This document shows positions 28,162 through 38,207 of a stretch of DNA of 64,000 bases, piece after piece. Position 1 is the stretch's first letter. Every line of letters starts with the position of its first letter. The translations under genes and the position numbers were made by a program. Source of the stretch: an uncultured Bacilli bacterium (GTDB lineage Bacteria; Bacillota_I; Bacilli_A; RF39; UBA660); NCBI GenBank assembly GCA_947628535.1, contig CANRAF010000003.1, forward strand, positions 1 through 64,000, read 5' to 3'. The notes below the pieces were generated by a model. That model ran no database searches. It had not been told where the DNA came from and saw nothing but the letters and a program-made list of their open reading frames with translations.

Positions 28162-28671
28162 ATGCCTTATCTAAAAGCAGGAATAGTTACTAGGATAGAG
28201 ATAGATAGAATAAAAAATGATTTAAATTATTTAGATAAGTTTTTTAATTTAAATCTTTTTTGTAATGGTAATAATGTATTTTTATTAAAAAAAAATATTT
28301 TAAGAGAAAACCTTGTTAGTTTTAGAAAAGAGTTTATGAATATAACTAATTATAGAGGTGATAGTTTAAATAATTGTGAGGCATATTCTCTTGAAATTGA
28401 TGTAAATAAAATGCTTGAAAATGAAATATACTTAAGTGATGATGGTAAAAAATTTTATTTTGAAAATTTTGAAAATATGAAATTTGATACTGATCAGTGT
28501 TATTACAAAGATAAAAAAATATCAATGCTAATATTTTTTATTCCTATTTTTTGGGATATAAATAAAATAGTAGCAGAAGATTTTGATATTATTACTGTAA
28601 CTGTAAATAATTTGACGCGTTTAGCATTAAAAAATAAATTAAAAGATGCTTGTTGGTTTGCAGTAATATAA
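28162..28671 (+). CDS. Hypothetical protein paired with the XRE-HTH gene
   Basis: Starts 1 nt after the HTH stop; 169 aa, no family recognised. Confidence 0.6.
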   Translation: MPYLKAGIVTRIEIDRIKNDLNYLDKFFNLNLFCNGNNVFLLKKNILRENLVSFRKEFMNITNYRGDSLNNCEAYSLEIDVNKMLENEIYLSDDGKKFYFENFENMKFDTDQCYYKDKKISMLIFFIPIFWDINKIVAEDFDIITVTVNNLTRLALKNKLKDACWFAVI

Positions 28672-28713
28672 AAAAATTTGTTTACGTGGTATAATACTAT
28701 AGAGGTGGTATAC

Positions 28714-29991
28714 ATGAAAAGAGCGCTTGTTTTATCTGGTGGAGGTGCTAAAGGTTCTTATCAACTTGGGGTTTATAAAGCTTTAAAGAGACTAAGAATT
28801 AAAATTGATATTATAGCAGGTACATCAATAGGTTCTATTAATGGTGCTCTTTTTGTAGCAGGGGATTATCATAAGGCTAAAAGATTATGGCAAAAAATCA
28901 CAACCGAGGAGCTTCTTAATTATGGATTTGAAGACGTAAAAGATTATCCAAAGGCTGCTAAAGAAATTGTTAAAAATAAAGGTTTAAAATTTGATAAAGC
29001 TGAGGAATATATTGGTAAAGTAATAGATGAGAGAAAGGTTAGAGAATCAAAAATAGATTATGGTTTAGTTACAGTTAATTTAAAAAATATGGTACCTAAA
29101 ATGCTTACTAAGGAACAAATACCTAATGGAAAACTTATTTCTTATATTGTAGCATCATCAACTTGTTTCCCAGCAGTTGAAATGAAAGAGATAGATGGGA
29201 ATTACTATATAGATGGGGGATATTATGATAACCTTCCTATTAATTTAGCAGTTCAAATGGGAGCAGATGAGGTAATAGCAGTAGATCTTTCAGCAATTGG
29301 AATAAAACAAAAAGTAAAGGACAAAGATATAAAAATAGATTATATAAAAACAAAAAATAAACAGTTATTTGTTTTAGAATTTAATCCAGAAGTTGCAACA
29401 CGTAATATTAAACTTGGATATAACGATACAATGAAATATTATGGAAAACTAGATGGAGATATGTTTACCTTTAAAAAAGGCTCACTTGAAAGAAACTGTA
29501 AAAAATATAGTGAAAAGTACATAAATTTAATTAAAGCAGTGTTAATTTCTGATAGTAAAAAGGTAAAAATTACTGATATTTTAAAAAATAAAAGATATCA
29601 AAGTATTTTCCTTAAAATAAAACAAAACAAGAGTTTAGAAAAGGAAATAAATAGTTCTCTTGAATATTTAGGTAATTTATTTGGACTTGAAAATGAAAAA
29701 ATTTATAATATAGAAATATTTAATAAAAAATTGATATCTGAGGCAGAAAGCTTAAAATATATAACTATTGATAAAAAACTAAAAGGTAAGATGCTTATAG
29801 GTTATATATACAATCAATATATGAATTCTGAAAATAAAGAAGATGTATATAAAAAATTATTTAATATTGCCCTTATTTTTCAAAAAGATTTTTTAGCGGC
29901 AATTTATTTAATAGCTATTTCAAATATTGAACCAATTAATTTAAAAAGTGAAAGTTTCTTTGATGAAATTTTAAATCTAATTAAAAAGTGA
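28714..29991 (+). CDS. Patatin-like phospholipase
   Basis: LVLSGGGAKGSYQLGVYKAL, AGTSIGSINGA (GxSxG), YIDGGYYDNLP (DG/A); start at 28714. Confidence 0.93.
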   Translation: MKRALVLSGGGAKGSYQLGVYKALKRLRIKIDIIAGTSIGSINGALFVAGDYHKAKRLWQKITTEELLNYGFEDVKDYPKAAKEIVKNKGLKFDKAEEYIGKVIDERKVRESKIDYGLVTVNLKNMVPKMLTKEQIPNGKLISYIVASSTCFPAVEMKEIDGNYYIDGGYYDNLPINLAVQMGADEVIAVDLSAIGIKQKVKDKDIKIDYIKTKNKQLFVLEFNPEVATRNIKLGYNDTMKYYGKLDGDMFTFKKGSLERNCKKYSEKYINLIKAVLISDSKKVKITDILKNKRYQSIFLKIKQNKSLEKEINSSLEYLGNLFGLENEKIYNIEIFNKKLISEAESLKYITIDKKLKGKMLIGYIYNQYMNSENKEDVYKKLFNIALIFQKDFLAAIYLIAISNIEPINLKSESFFDEILNLIKK

Positions 29992-30073
29992 TTGTCAAAT
30001 TATGTCTAATTTACACTCATTGCTTGTAAAGGGAAAAAATATATTATATTCTTAATATAGGGAGTGTGATACA

Positions 30074-30274
30074 ATGATATATCCATCTATTGATAAACTA
30101 CTTTTGCATGTTGATTCTAAGTATCGTTTAGTACATATAGTTGCTAAACGTAGCAATGAAATAAAAAAAACAGGACATTTGCAAATGAATGATGAAGAGT
30201 ATATTTCTTCAAAAAATATAGGAAAGGCTTTAGAAGAAGTTGAAAAAGATCTAATTGATATTAAAAAGAATTAG
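30074..30274 (+). CDS. rpoZ: RNA polymerase omega subunit
   Basis: MIYPSIDKLLLHVDSKYRLVHIVAKRSNEI...SSKNIGKALEEVEKDLI. Confidence 0.85.
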   Translation: MIYPSIDKLLLHVDSKYRLVHIVAKRSNEIKKTGHLQMNDEEYISSKNIGKALEEVEKDLIDIKKN

Positions 30275-30299
30275 TTCTTTTTATTTAAGGAGTTTGTTT

Positions 30300-31034
30300 A
30301 TGAAAATTGAAAAGTATAAATATTTAGGGAACGGAAGATATAAAGTATTTATTGATAAAAATGATTACATTATTTTTGAAGATATAATCTTAAAATATAA
30401 AATTTTAGGGAAAGATAATATCACTAAAGAAGAACTTTCAAAATATTTAAAAGAAAATACTTTTTATGAAGGATATTATAAAGCTACTTCTTATATAAAT
30501 ATTAAATTAAGGACTAAAAAAGAAATAGAACAATACTTAAGTAAGAATGATTTTGATAGTAAAGTAATAACAAAAATAATAGATAAACTTACAAAAGATG
30601 GGTATTTAAATGAAAATATTTATACTGAAGCATATATAAATGATCAAATAAATTTGAAAATTATTGGGCCTTTAAAAATAGAAAATGATTTAATAAAACT
30701 TGGAATAGATAAAAATATAATAAATAAACATTTAAACTGTTATACAAAAGAAATGCAATATGAAAAAATAAGAAAAGTTATAGATAAAGAAATAAGGTTA
30801 AATAAAAATAAATCTAGTGAAATGCTTAAAAATAAAATATTAATGGGATTAATAAATAAAGGTTTTTATAGAAATGATATCATTTTAATTTTAGATGAGT
30901 TTGAAATAGATGATAAAGATATTTATGAAAAAGAATATCAAAAATTATATAATAAGTTATCTAAAAAATATAGTGGTCAAGTTCTTGAATATAAAATAAA
31001 GGAAAAATTATATCAAAAAGGTTTTAGAAAATAG
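30300..31034 (+). CDS. recX: Regulatory protein RecX
   Basis: RTKKEIEQYLSKNDFDSKVITKIIDKLTKDGYLNENIYTEAYINDQINLKIIGPLKIENDLIKLGI, RecX triple-helix repeats. Confidence 0.85.
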   Translation: MKIEKYKYLGNGRYKVFIDKNDYIIFEDIILKYKILGKDNITKEELSKYLKENTFYEGYYKATSYINIKLRTKKEIEQYLSKNDFDSKVITKIIDKLTKDGYLNENIYTEAYINDQINLKIIGPLKIENDLIKLGIDKNIINKHLNCYTKEMQYEKIRKVIDKEIRLNKNKSSEMLKNKILMGLINKGFYRNDIILILDEFEIDDKDIYEKEYQKLYNKLSKKYSGQVLEYKIKEKLYQKGFRK

Positions 31035-31120
31035 AAAGTGGTTTTGAATCCATTTTTTATTTTCTTTTTGTATAAAAAAACTAAAAGGTCTAATACTAAT
31101 AAAAAAGGAGGCTTTTAATA

Positions 31121-31549
31121 ATGGAAGAAAATATTAATGCTTTAGATGAGTTACATAAGGGTACTTGTATGGGTATGGATGCCATTCATTTTGTTAGAGA
31201 AAAAGTTGAAGATGAATCTTTAAAAAAGGAACTTGATAAGGAATATAATGATTATAAAGATATTGCTAAGAGAATAGAAGAGGTTTATCCAAAATATAAT
31301 GATGGTAAACCACATACTACTAATGCAATGACTAAAACTATGACTTGGTCAATGACTGAGATGAAAACTTTAGCAGATAAAAGTACTTCAAAAATAGCAG
31401 AGTTATTGCTTCAAGGGGTAAACATGGGTATTATTGAAGGTAGGAAGATATTAAATAATAAAAATATTGATAAAGAAGTTAATAAAATTGCATCAACATA
31501 TGTAAATATGCAGGAAGAAAGTGTAGAAACACTTAAAAATTATTTATAA
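31121..31549 (+). CDS. Small helical protein (possible ferritin-like/DUF2383-type bundle), unknown function
   Basis: 142 aa all-helical pattern; strong RBS AAGGAGGC. Confidence 0.5.
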   Translation: MEENINALDELHKGTCMGMDAIHFVREKVEDESLKKELDKEYNDYKDIAKRIEEVYPKYNDGKPHTTNAMTKTMTWSMTEMKTLADKSTSKIAELLLQGVNMGIIEGRKILNNKNIDKEVNKIASTYVNMQEESVETLKNYL

Positions 31550-31555
31550 TAAAAA

Positions 31556-31595
31556 AAGAAATTATTTCATGTTATTTTAGAAATAATTTCTTTTT
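31556..31595. terminator. Bidirectional terminator between convergent genes
   Basis: AAAGAAATTATTTC / GAAATAATTTCTTT perfect 14-bp stem. Confidence 0.85.
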
Positions 31596-32304
31596 ATATA
31601 CTTTTATTTTTTCCTGTTACAAGTGCTGTCAAAGATGAAATACTATCTATTTCCATTATTATAGCTTTTTTATCAGCTTTTTTAAGTAATCTTCCTTCAA
31701 TACTTTTTGCTTTTTTTATATCAAATATTGAATTAATAGAATTATCTGTATTTTCTACTAAAAAGTTATAATATTTAAAGTTTTTAAGAAGATGCTTATT
31801 ATTTAAATCTAAATCCTTTGAATTTACTTTCCTAACAGGAAGAGGCCACATATGATGAATAATTCCATCAATTATTTTTTCAGCACGTTTCTCATCTTTA
31901 AAATATTCAGGATACCAAGAATAAGCATTTAAAACTGCTTCAATAGGATGAGTAAATCCATGTTTGTTTTTTAAGGATTTAATCCTGTTTTTTTCATTAT
32001 TTTGCCAAGGCTCTGTGTATAGATCATGAAAAAGAGCAATTACAACAGCATCTTCAACATTTATTTTACCTGGATTTTCTATTTCATAATCTATTGCTAG
32101 TCTTAAAGTTAAAATTGCATCTGTTAGAATATGTTGTCCTAAAGTTGTATTAGAGTGATGTGGAAATTCATCTGTACATCTTTTTACAAATTCATTATGA
32201 AAAATAATAGGTTCAACTATATTATAAAACAGTCTCTTTTCTTCTACTGTTAAATCACTATTTTTTAATGTGAGCCATAATAATTCTTCGACATTTTCAC
32301 GCAT
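31594..32304 (-). CDS. HD-domain phosphohydrolase-family protein
   Basis: LGQHILTDAIL...ALFHDLYTEPW...IIHHMWP; GGTGATAAAT RBS supports the start at 32304. Confidence 0.7.
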   Translation of the reverse strand: MRENVEELLWLTLKNSDLTVEEKRLFYNIVEPIIFHNEFVKRCTDEFPHHSNTTLGQHILTDAILTLRLAIDYEIENPGKINVEDAVVIALFHDLYTEPWQNNEKNRIKSLKNKHGFTHPIEAVLNAYSWYPEYFKDEKRAEKIIDGIIHHMWPLPVRKVNSKDLDLNNKHLLKNFKYYNFLVENTDNSINSIFDIKKAKSIEGRLLKKADKKAIIMEIDSISSLTALVTGKNKSI

Positions 32305-32381
32305 ATTTATCACCTTTATACAGATATCAATATATCAGCTTTAATATTAAATGTCAAAAAAATGTGTCTAGTTTTTTGTAA

Positions 32382-33059
32382 CTATTCGTAAAGTCCTATA
32401 GCCTCACTTATTGGAAGAGAAAATACAATGCCACTACCTTTAGTTTTTAGACCATTTTCTTTAACTATTGCTTCCATAACAGTATTTTTTATGTCTTTCT
32501 TAATAACATTTATAACTATGTCTTTTTCAGGTTCTATAGAAAATCCTAGGAACTGTCTTTTTGTATCTCCCTTTACTAGACTTCTTCCTCTTATTAAAGT
32601 ACCACCATTTGCACCCGCTTTTTTAGCAGTTGCCATTACATTTTCAGCAAATCCTTCACTTACAATTGATACTATAAGTTCATAGTTTTTATTATTAATT
32701 ATTTTTTCTTCGTTATCTTTTTCCATAGTAACCTCCTTATTTACATTACTTGTTAATTTATCACTTATATATTTTGTTGAACTTGATAGGGGAATAGTAA
32801 AACAAATTCCATTGCCTGGAGTATCAAGTTTTATGTCATTGTTTATTTTATTTAAAACTTTGCTGCTCATATCTTTTTTTATGAGAGAAAAATAAATATA
32901 TTTTTTAACTTCTTCAAGACCAAAATACTCTAAAAGGGAAGATGATGCAGTACCATTACCATAAGTTGCTAAATTAAGTGGTAAGTTAAATTTTTTATAA
33001 ATGGCTTTTATTTTTTTATCGTATTTAGCATTAGTTATAATACATAATAGTTCTATCAT
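32382..33059 (-). CDS. Tandem PII-like (nitrogen-regulatory-type) protein
   Basis: Two ferredoxin-like PII-type halves, C-half GGTLIRGRSLVKGD...KGSGIVFSLPISEAIGL; adjacent to DUF1538. Confidence 0.75.
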   Translation of the reverse strand: MIELLCIITNAKYDKKIKAIYKKFNLPLNLATYGNGTASSSLLEYFGLEEVKKYIYFSLIKKDMSSKVLNKINNDIKLDTPGNGICFTIPLSSSTKYISDKLTSNVNKEVTMEKDNEEKIINNKNYELIVSIVSEGFAENVMATAKKAGANGGTLIRGRSLVKGDTKRQFLGFSIEPEKDIVINVIKKDIKNTVMEAIVKENGLKTKGSGIVFSLPISEAIGLYE

Positions 33060-34555
33060 AATGCACTCCTCCAATCATATTCAATTATCTCTTCATCAAT
33101 ACTACTATAGATTTCTTGTTTTGTTTTTATTTTAAAGATAAATCCAAGAAGCTGAATAGTTATAAGAGGGGACATAGCGATTAAAGCTACAAGTCCAAAA
33201 GCATCTGTAAATATATTTCCCCCTAAAGCAGAAGATGCTCCAATTGCAAGAGGCAGGATAAATGTTGCAGTAAGCGGACCACTTACAGAACCTCCAGCAT
33301 CAAAAGCAATTGATGTAAATATTTTTGGAGAGATAAACATAAGGACTAAAGCAATAATATAACCAGGTATTAAAAAATATAAAATAGATATACCTGTTGC
33401 AATTCTTATTAAAGATAAACAAATTGCTAAAGCCGTTCCTATTGATAAAGAGATTTGCATCATTGATTTTGAAATAGATCCCTCAGTAATATTTTCAACT
33501 TCATTATTTAGAATTTTAACAGCAGGTTCTACTAAAATAATTAAAAATCCAATTATCATACCAAATGGTAAGAGAAGAGCAAGTTTTTCATGATTTATAA
33601 ATAATTCTCCAATTTGATAACCTATTTTCATATAACCTACATTAGCACCTGTTAAAAATAAAGTAAGACCAATAAAAGTTATAATAAATCCTAAAATAAT
33701 TTTCCTGTTTTCTCTTTTACTAATAGTATCTTTTTTTATTGTTTTAAATATTAAATAGACTATAAAAACAGGAAGAATACAGAATAAAACATCTTTTAAA
33801 CAAGTAACAAAATTATTTAGATAAGAAGTAATTAAAGGTAAGTTACTTGTATAAATACTAGCATCATAAGTACTGGTACCATGGAATAAAAGTCCTAAAA
33901 TAAGAACAGTTATAATTGGACCAATAGAACATAAAGCAATTAAGCCAAAAGTATCATTTTTTGATTCTTTATCAGTTCTAAATGATGTGAGACCAACTCC
34001 TAAAGCTAAAATAAATGGAACGCTTATAGGCCCTGTTGTAACACCACTTGCATCAAATGCTACAGGGATAAATTCCTGTGGTGAAAAACAAAGGAGAGCA
34101 AAAATAATTAAATAACTAATTATTAAAATAGTTCTCATTTCTAATTTAAATAATATTTTTATTGCTGAAAGCATTAGAAAAAGACCAATTCCTAGAGACA
34201 CTACGAGAATTAAAGTTTCCTCTGGTATACTGGTAAGTTGAGTTGCTAGGACTTTTAAATCAGGTTCAGCCATAGTAATAATAACTCCAATTAAAAAGGT
34301 TACTAAAAGAATAATTTTTGTTTTTCTACTGTTTATCAAAGCACTACCAATTTTTTCTCCTATTATCATCATTGAAATATCTGCACCAAAGGTAAAAAAT
34401 GATATACCAATTATCAAAAGAACTGAACTTATAATAAAAGAAAAAACATTTTTACTATCTACTCCAAAAAGAAGTGATACGAAAATTATTAATAAAGCAA
34501 TTGGAATAATTGTAATTGTTGTCTCTTTACAAGATTTTATGAAATTGTTTATCAT
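33056..34555 (-). CDS. DUF1538 (tandem) integral membrane protein
   Basis: Two homologous halves with AFDASGVTTGPISVPFILALGVG / AFDAGGSVSGPLTATFILPLAIG motifs, ~12 TM. Confidence 0.88.
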   Translation of the reverse strand: MINNFIKSCKETTITIIPIALLIIFVSLLFGVDSKNVFSFIISSVLLIIGISFFTFGADISMMIIGEKIGSALINSRKTKIILLVTFLIGVIITMAEPDLKVLATQLTSIPEETLILVVSLGIGLFLMLSAIKILFKLEMRTILIISYLIIFALLCFSPQEFIPVAFDASGVTTGPISVPFILALGVGLTSFRTDKESKNDTFGLIALCSIGPIITVLILGLLFHGTSTYDASIYTSNLPLITSYLNNFVTCLKDVLFCILPVFIVYLIFKTIKKDTISKRENRKIILGFIITFIGLTLFLTGANVGYMKIGYQIGELFINHEKLALLLPFGMIIGFLIILVEPAVKILNNEVENITEGSISKSMMQISLSIGTALAICLSLIRIATGISILYFLIPGYIIALVLMFISPKIFTSIAFDAGGSVSGPLTATFILPLAIGASSALGGNIFTDAFGLVALIAMSPLITIQLLGFIFKIKTKQEIYSSIDEEIIEYDWRSAL

Positions 34556-34660
34556 TATACCACCTATTATAAGTTTAACATGAAAATAAAAATTGTTAAA
34601 GAAATTTGTTGTTATAAACCTAATTTAAAGATATAATAAAGTTAATAGTAGGTGATTGTT

Positions 34661-35908
34661 TTGAAAGATATAATAAATAAATTAGAGAAAAAAGAGATTT
34701 TAACTTATGAAGAATTAGATAAATTATTTACTGGATATTTAAAAGGAAAAGTAAATGATAAAGATATGACTTCAGTTTTAAAACTTATATGTAAAAACTC
34801 TCTTACTAGGGAAGAAGTATTTAATCTTACAGATATTTTTATTAAAAGCGGGGATGTTTTTTTAAAAAATTTATCTTTTATTGATAAACATTCAACAGGA
34901 GGAGTAGGAGATAAAACAACACTTATTGTTCTTCCTATTTTAGCAAGTTTAGGAATTAAAATTTCTAAGATGAGTGGTAAGGCTTTAGGGTATACAGGAG
35001 GCACTATTGATAAGTTAAATAGTATTGGAGTTAAAACTGATCTAACTAAGAAAGAATTTTATGACACAATTGGTAAAGTTAATATGGTTATATCTTCTCA
35101 AACTGATAATTTGTGTCCTCTTGACAAAAAGGTTTATGCTCTTCGTGATGTAACAGGTACTACTAATTCTGTTCCTTTAATTGCTGTTAGTATTATGAGT
35201 AAAAAAATTGCTAGTGGTGCTGGTAAGATTTTAATTGATATAAAAGTTGGAAGAGGAGCATTAGTTGAAAATAAAAAAGATGCTTTAGAACTTGCTCATT
35301 TAATGATTGATATTGGGAAAAAATATGGCCGTGAAGTTAAATGTTTGCTTACTAAAATGGATAATCCTTTAGGAAGTAATATTGGAAATAAACTAGAAGT
35401 AATGGAAGTAGTTGATATTTTAAAAAATGGTAAAGAAAATAATCTTAGTTTTTTATGTACTGAAATGGCTTCTATTATGTATAAAATGATGAAAAAAGTT
35501 TCTTTAGATGTAGCAAGAGAAAAAGTAAAAGATGTTCTTAAAAATGGTAAAGCCTATGAAACGTTTATTAAATTTGTAAATTTACAAGGGGGCTTTATAA
35601 AAGATGAAGAACTTAAATATAAAGAAATTAAATCAGTTAAATCTGGTTTTATAAAGAGTATTGATAGTAGACTTATAGGAAAAAGCTCTATGGCGCTTGG
35701 AGCTGGAAGAGTTAAAAAAAATGATAAGATAAACTATGATGCTGGTATAATACTACAAAAAAGGGTAGGAGACTATGTTAGAAAAGGTGAGGTATTATGC
35801 TATCTTTATGGAAAAGATATAAATCATAATGATATTTATGATGCTTATAAATTTTCATTTTTCAAACCTTTAAAAGAAAAAATCATAATTGATTTGATAG
35901 AAGAATAA
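34661..35908 (+). CDS. pdp: Pyrimidine-nucleoside (thymidine) phosphorylase
   Basis: KHSTGGVGDKTT, SGKALGYTGGTIDKLNSI, ALRDVTGTTNSVPLI; TTG start at 34661 with AGGTGAT SD (GTG at 34652 also possible). Confidence 0.93.
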   Translation: MKDIINKLEKKEILTYEELDKLFTGYLKGKVNDKDMTSVLKLICKNSLTREEVFNLTDIFIKSGDVFLKNLSFIDKHSTGGVGDKTTLIVLPILASLGIKISKMSGKALGYTGGTIDKLNSIGVKTDLTKKEFYDTIGKVNMVISSQTDNLCPLDKKVYALRDVTGTTNSVPLIAVSIMSKKIASGAGKILIDIKVGRGALVENKKDALELAHLMIDIGKKYGREVKCLLTKMDNPLGSNIGNKLEVMEVVDILKNGKENNLSFLCTEMASIMYKMMKKVSLDVAREKVKDVLKNGKAYETFIKFVNLQGGFIKDEELKYKEIKSVKSGFIKSIDSRLIGKSSMALGAGRVKKNDKINYDAGIILQKRVGDYVRKGEVLCYLYGKDINHNDIYDAYKFSFFKPLKEKIIIDLIEE

Positions 35909-35959
35909 CATTGTAATAAACGATTTCTTATGATATAATTTAGCTAGGAGTGATGTTAA

Positions 35960-36313
35960 ATGAGTAAATTTTGTTCTAATTGTGGTACTGAAATTAAGAA
36001 AGGTGCTTCGTTTTGTTCAAACTGCGGAAAAGAATTAAAAGAGGCGACTTCAGTAAGTCAAGAAGAAACTCAAACTGAATATGTTCAAAAATCAAGACTT
36101 GCAGGCGGTCTTTTAGGAGTCTTTTTAGGATCTCTTGGGGTACACAATTTTTATTTAGGTTATACTGGTAAAGCCGTAGCACAACTTTTAATTACTGTTC
36201 TTTCATGTTGGTTTCTATTTCCTGTATCAGGAATTTGGGGATTAATTGAAGGAATACTTATTTTGACTGGTTCAATTAATGTTGATGCTGAAGGAAGAAA
36301 ATTAATTGACTAA
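35960..36313 (+). CDS. Zinc-ribbon plus TM2-domain protein
   Basis: CSNCGTEIKKGASFCSNCGKEL then SRLAGGLLGVFLGSLGVHNFYLGYTGKAVAQLLITV. Confidence 0.9.
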   Translation: MSKFCSNCGTEIKKGASFCSNCGKELKEATSVSQEETQTEYVQKSRLAGGLLGVFLGSLGVHNFYLGYTGKAVAQLLITVLSCWFLFPVSGIWGLIEGILILTGSINVDAEGRKLID

Positions 36314-36674
36314 AGAATATAAATTTATTTTATTTATAATGCTAATACTACTTGTATTTGGAATACTAGTAGTATTTGTTTTTGATGTAAACTGTATTTT
36401 TAAAAGTATTTTTTCTATTAGTTGCCCAGGATGTGGACTTACAAGAGGTTTTAGAGAACTTTTTTCAGGTAATATTATTGGGGCATTTTATTATAATATT
36501 TTAACAGTTCCTATTTTTGTATTTTTAGTTTTGTTTGTAATTTTATTTTTAATTGATATTTTTAAAAACAAAAGATATTTAATTAATTATTTAAAGTTTT
36601 TTGAAAGACATTATGTTTTTATTATTTTATTAGTAATCTTAAGTTTTATAATTAATATTTTAAAAGATATTTAA
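36306..36674 (+). CDS. DUF2752 membrane protein
   Basis: SCPGCGLTRGFRELFSGNIIGAFYYN; TTG start overlapping the TM2 gene. Confidence 0.85.
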   Translation: MTKEYKFILFIMLILLVFGILVVFVFDVNCIFKSIFSISCPGCGLTRGFRELFSGNIIGAFYYNILTVPIFVFLVLFVILFLIDIFKNKRYLINYLKFFERHYVFIILLVILSFIINILKDI

Positions 36675-36695
36675 AAAGAGCATTAAGCTCTTTTT
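36673..36695. terminator. Bidirectional terminator
   Basis: AAAAAGAGC / GCTCTTTTT between convergent genes. Confidence 0.75.
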
Positions 36696-38137
36696 ATGTC
36701 TATAACATAAGGAGAAGTTTTGTCTTTGGTGTTATAAAATTTTTCAAATCTATAATTTTTATTACTTTTTAGATATTTTATTACTTCTTTACTTTCTTTA
36801 AGACCTTCTTCATGCCCTGGATATATTACCATTACAATATGGCCTTTTCTGTTTAATAATTTAAACCCTTCTTCAATTGCTTTAATAGTAGATTTATAAT
36901 TTGTAGTGATAGGGCTTTTACTTTTTGGAAGATATCCAAGATTAAATACAATTAAACTTATTTTATTTTGATAATCTTTTAATATTTTTGCTATGTTTTC
37001 ATGACTAGTTTGAAATAATTCATAATTACTATATTCTTTTAAAAGCATTTTACTTTTAATAATTGCTTCTTTTTGAATGTCGAAACCAAATAATTTTCCT
37101 TTTTTAATATGTGGTAGTAAAAATAAACTATCTTTACCATTGCCTAATGTAGCATCAATTACTAAATCTTTTTCTTTTAAATTTTCAAGCATTAAATTTC
37201 TGGCTTTATTTAAAATACTTAAATTAAAACCTTGATAGGTATTTTTTTCTTTTAACTTTTTATCAATATCATTTAAAACAGTAAATTTTTTAAGAGTCCA
37301 TAGAGGCGCAATTAAATCTTCTTTTATAGGATCACCTGTGAGTCTACAAATTACAACGTTTTCATTTAAGTTTTCAATTTGACTTGTAGTTATGTCAATA
37401 TATTCTTCTTTTGTAAGAATATGAAAAGGTTTTTCTTTATATAACTTTTCAAGTTTAGTGCCCTTTAAAATTTGAAGCATATGAATTTTTATTCCATCTA
37501 TTTTAAGTTTATTTAAATATTTTACAGTTTCAAGCATCATTTCTTTAGTTTCATAAGGCAAACCATTTATAATATGAACTATAACTTTGATACCTGATTT
37601 TTTAAGTAATTTATAAGTTTCTTCAAATTCTTCTAAAGTGTGCCCTCTATTTATTAAAATAGATGTTTTATCGTGAATTGTTTGAAGTCCTAATTCAATA
37701 GTTAAATCAGTTTTTTTATTTAATTCTTTTAAATAGTTTAGACATTCTCTGGAAATGGCATCAGGACGAGTAGCAATATTTATTCCAAGAACATCTTCAT
37801 AAGTTAAAACTTCTTCAAATGATTTTTTAAGATAGTTTAAATCTCCATAGGTATTGGTATTATTTTGAAAATAAGCAATATATTTAGCATTTTTCCATTT
37901 TTTATGTAAAACAGTTTTTACTTCTTCAAATTGAATTTTTAAAGGTTTTTTATAATCATTTATACTTGTTTTACTACCATTTTTACAGAAAATACAGCCA
38001 CCATAACCTTTAGTGCCATCAATATTAGGACAGGTTAAGTTTAAATCAAGAGTAACTTTAAAAACTTTAGTACCGTATTTTTCTTTATAATAAGAATCTA
38101 AAGTATAGTATCTTTTGTTTTTGTCTAAATATTTCAT
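36683..38137 (-). CDS. Fusion of YtqA/MnmL radical SAM protein and YtqB/MnmM tRNA methyltransferase
   Basis: N-half KVTLDLNLTCPNIDGTKGYGGCIFC...TIELGLQTIHD (TIGR01212-type); C-half VIDATLGNGKDSLFL...FNLGYLPKSKSPITT...MVIYPGHEEG (YtqB-type Rossmann MTase); GGAGG RBS before MKYLDKNKRYY. Confidence 0.9.
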   Translation of the reverse strand: MKYLDKNKRYYTLDSYYKEKYGTKVFKVTLDLNLTCPNIDGTKGYGGCIFCKNGSKTSINDYKKPLKIQFEEVKTVLHKKWKNAKYIAYFQNNTNTYGDLNYLKKSFEEVLTYEDVLGINIATRPDAISRECLNYLKELNKKTDLTIELGLQTIHDKTSILINRGHTLEEFEETYKLLKKSGIKVIVHIINGLPYETKEMMLETVKYLNKLKIDGIKIHMLQILKGTKLEKLYKEKPFHILTKEEYIDITTSQIENLNENVVICRLTGDPIKEDLIAPLWTLKKFTVLNDIDKKLKEKNTYQGFNLSILNKARNLMLENLKEKDLVIDATLGNGKDSLFLLPHIKKGKLFGFDIQKEAIIKSKMLLKEYSNYELFQTSHENIAKILKDYQNKISLIVFNLGYLPKSKSPITTNYKSTIKAIEEGFKLLNRKGHIVMVIYPGHEEGLKESKEVIKYLKSNKNYRFEKFYNTKDKTSPYVIDIKRA

Positions 38138-38207
38138 AAAAACCTCCAACAGTATTATAAATAAAACCATAAAAAAATACAAATAATTTATTTCTTATTT
38201 GTATTTG

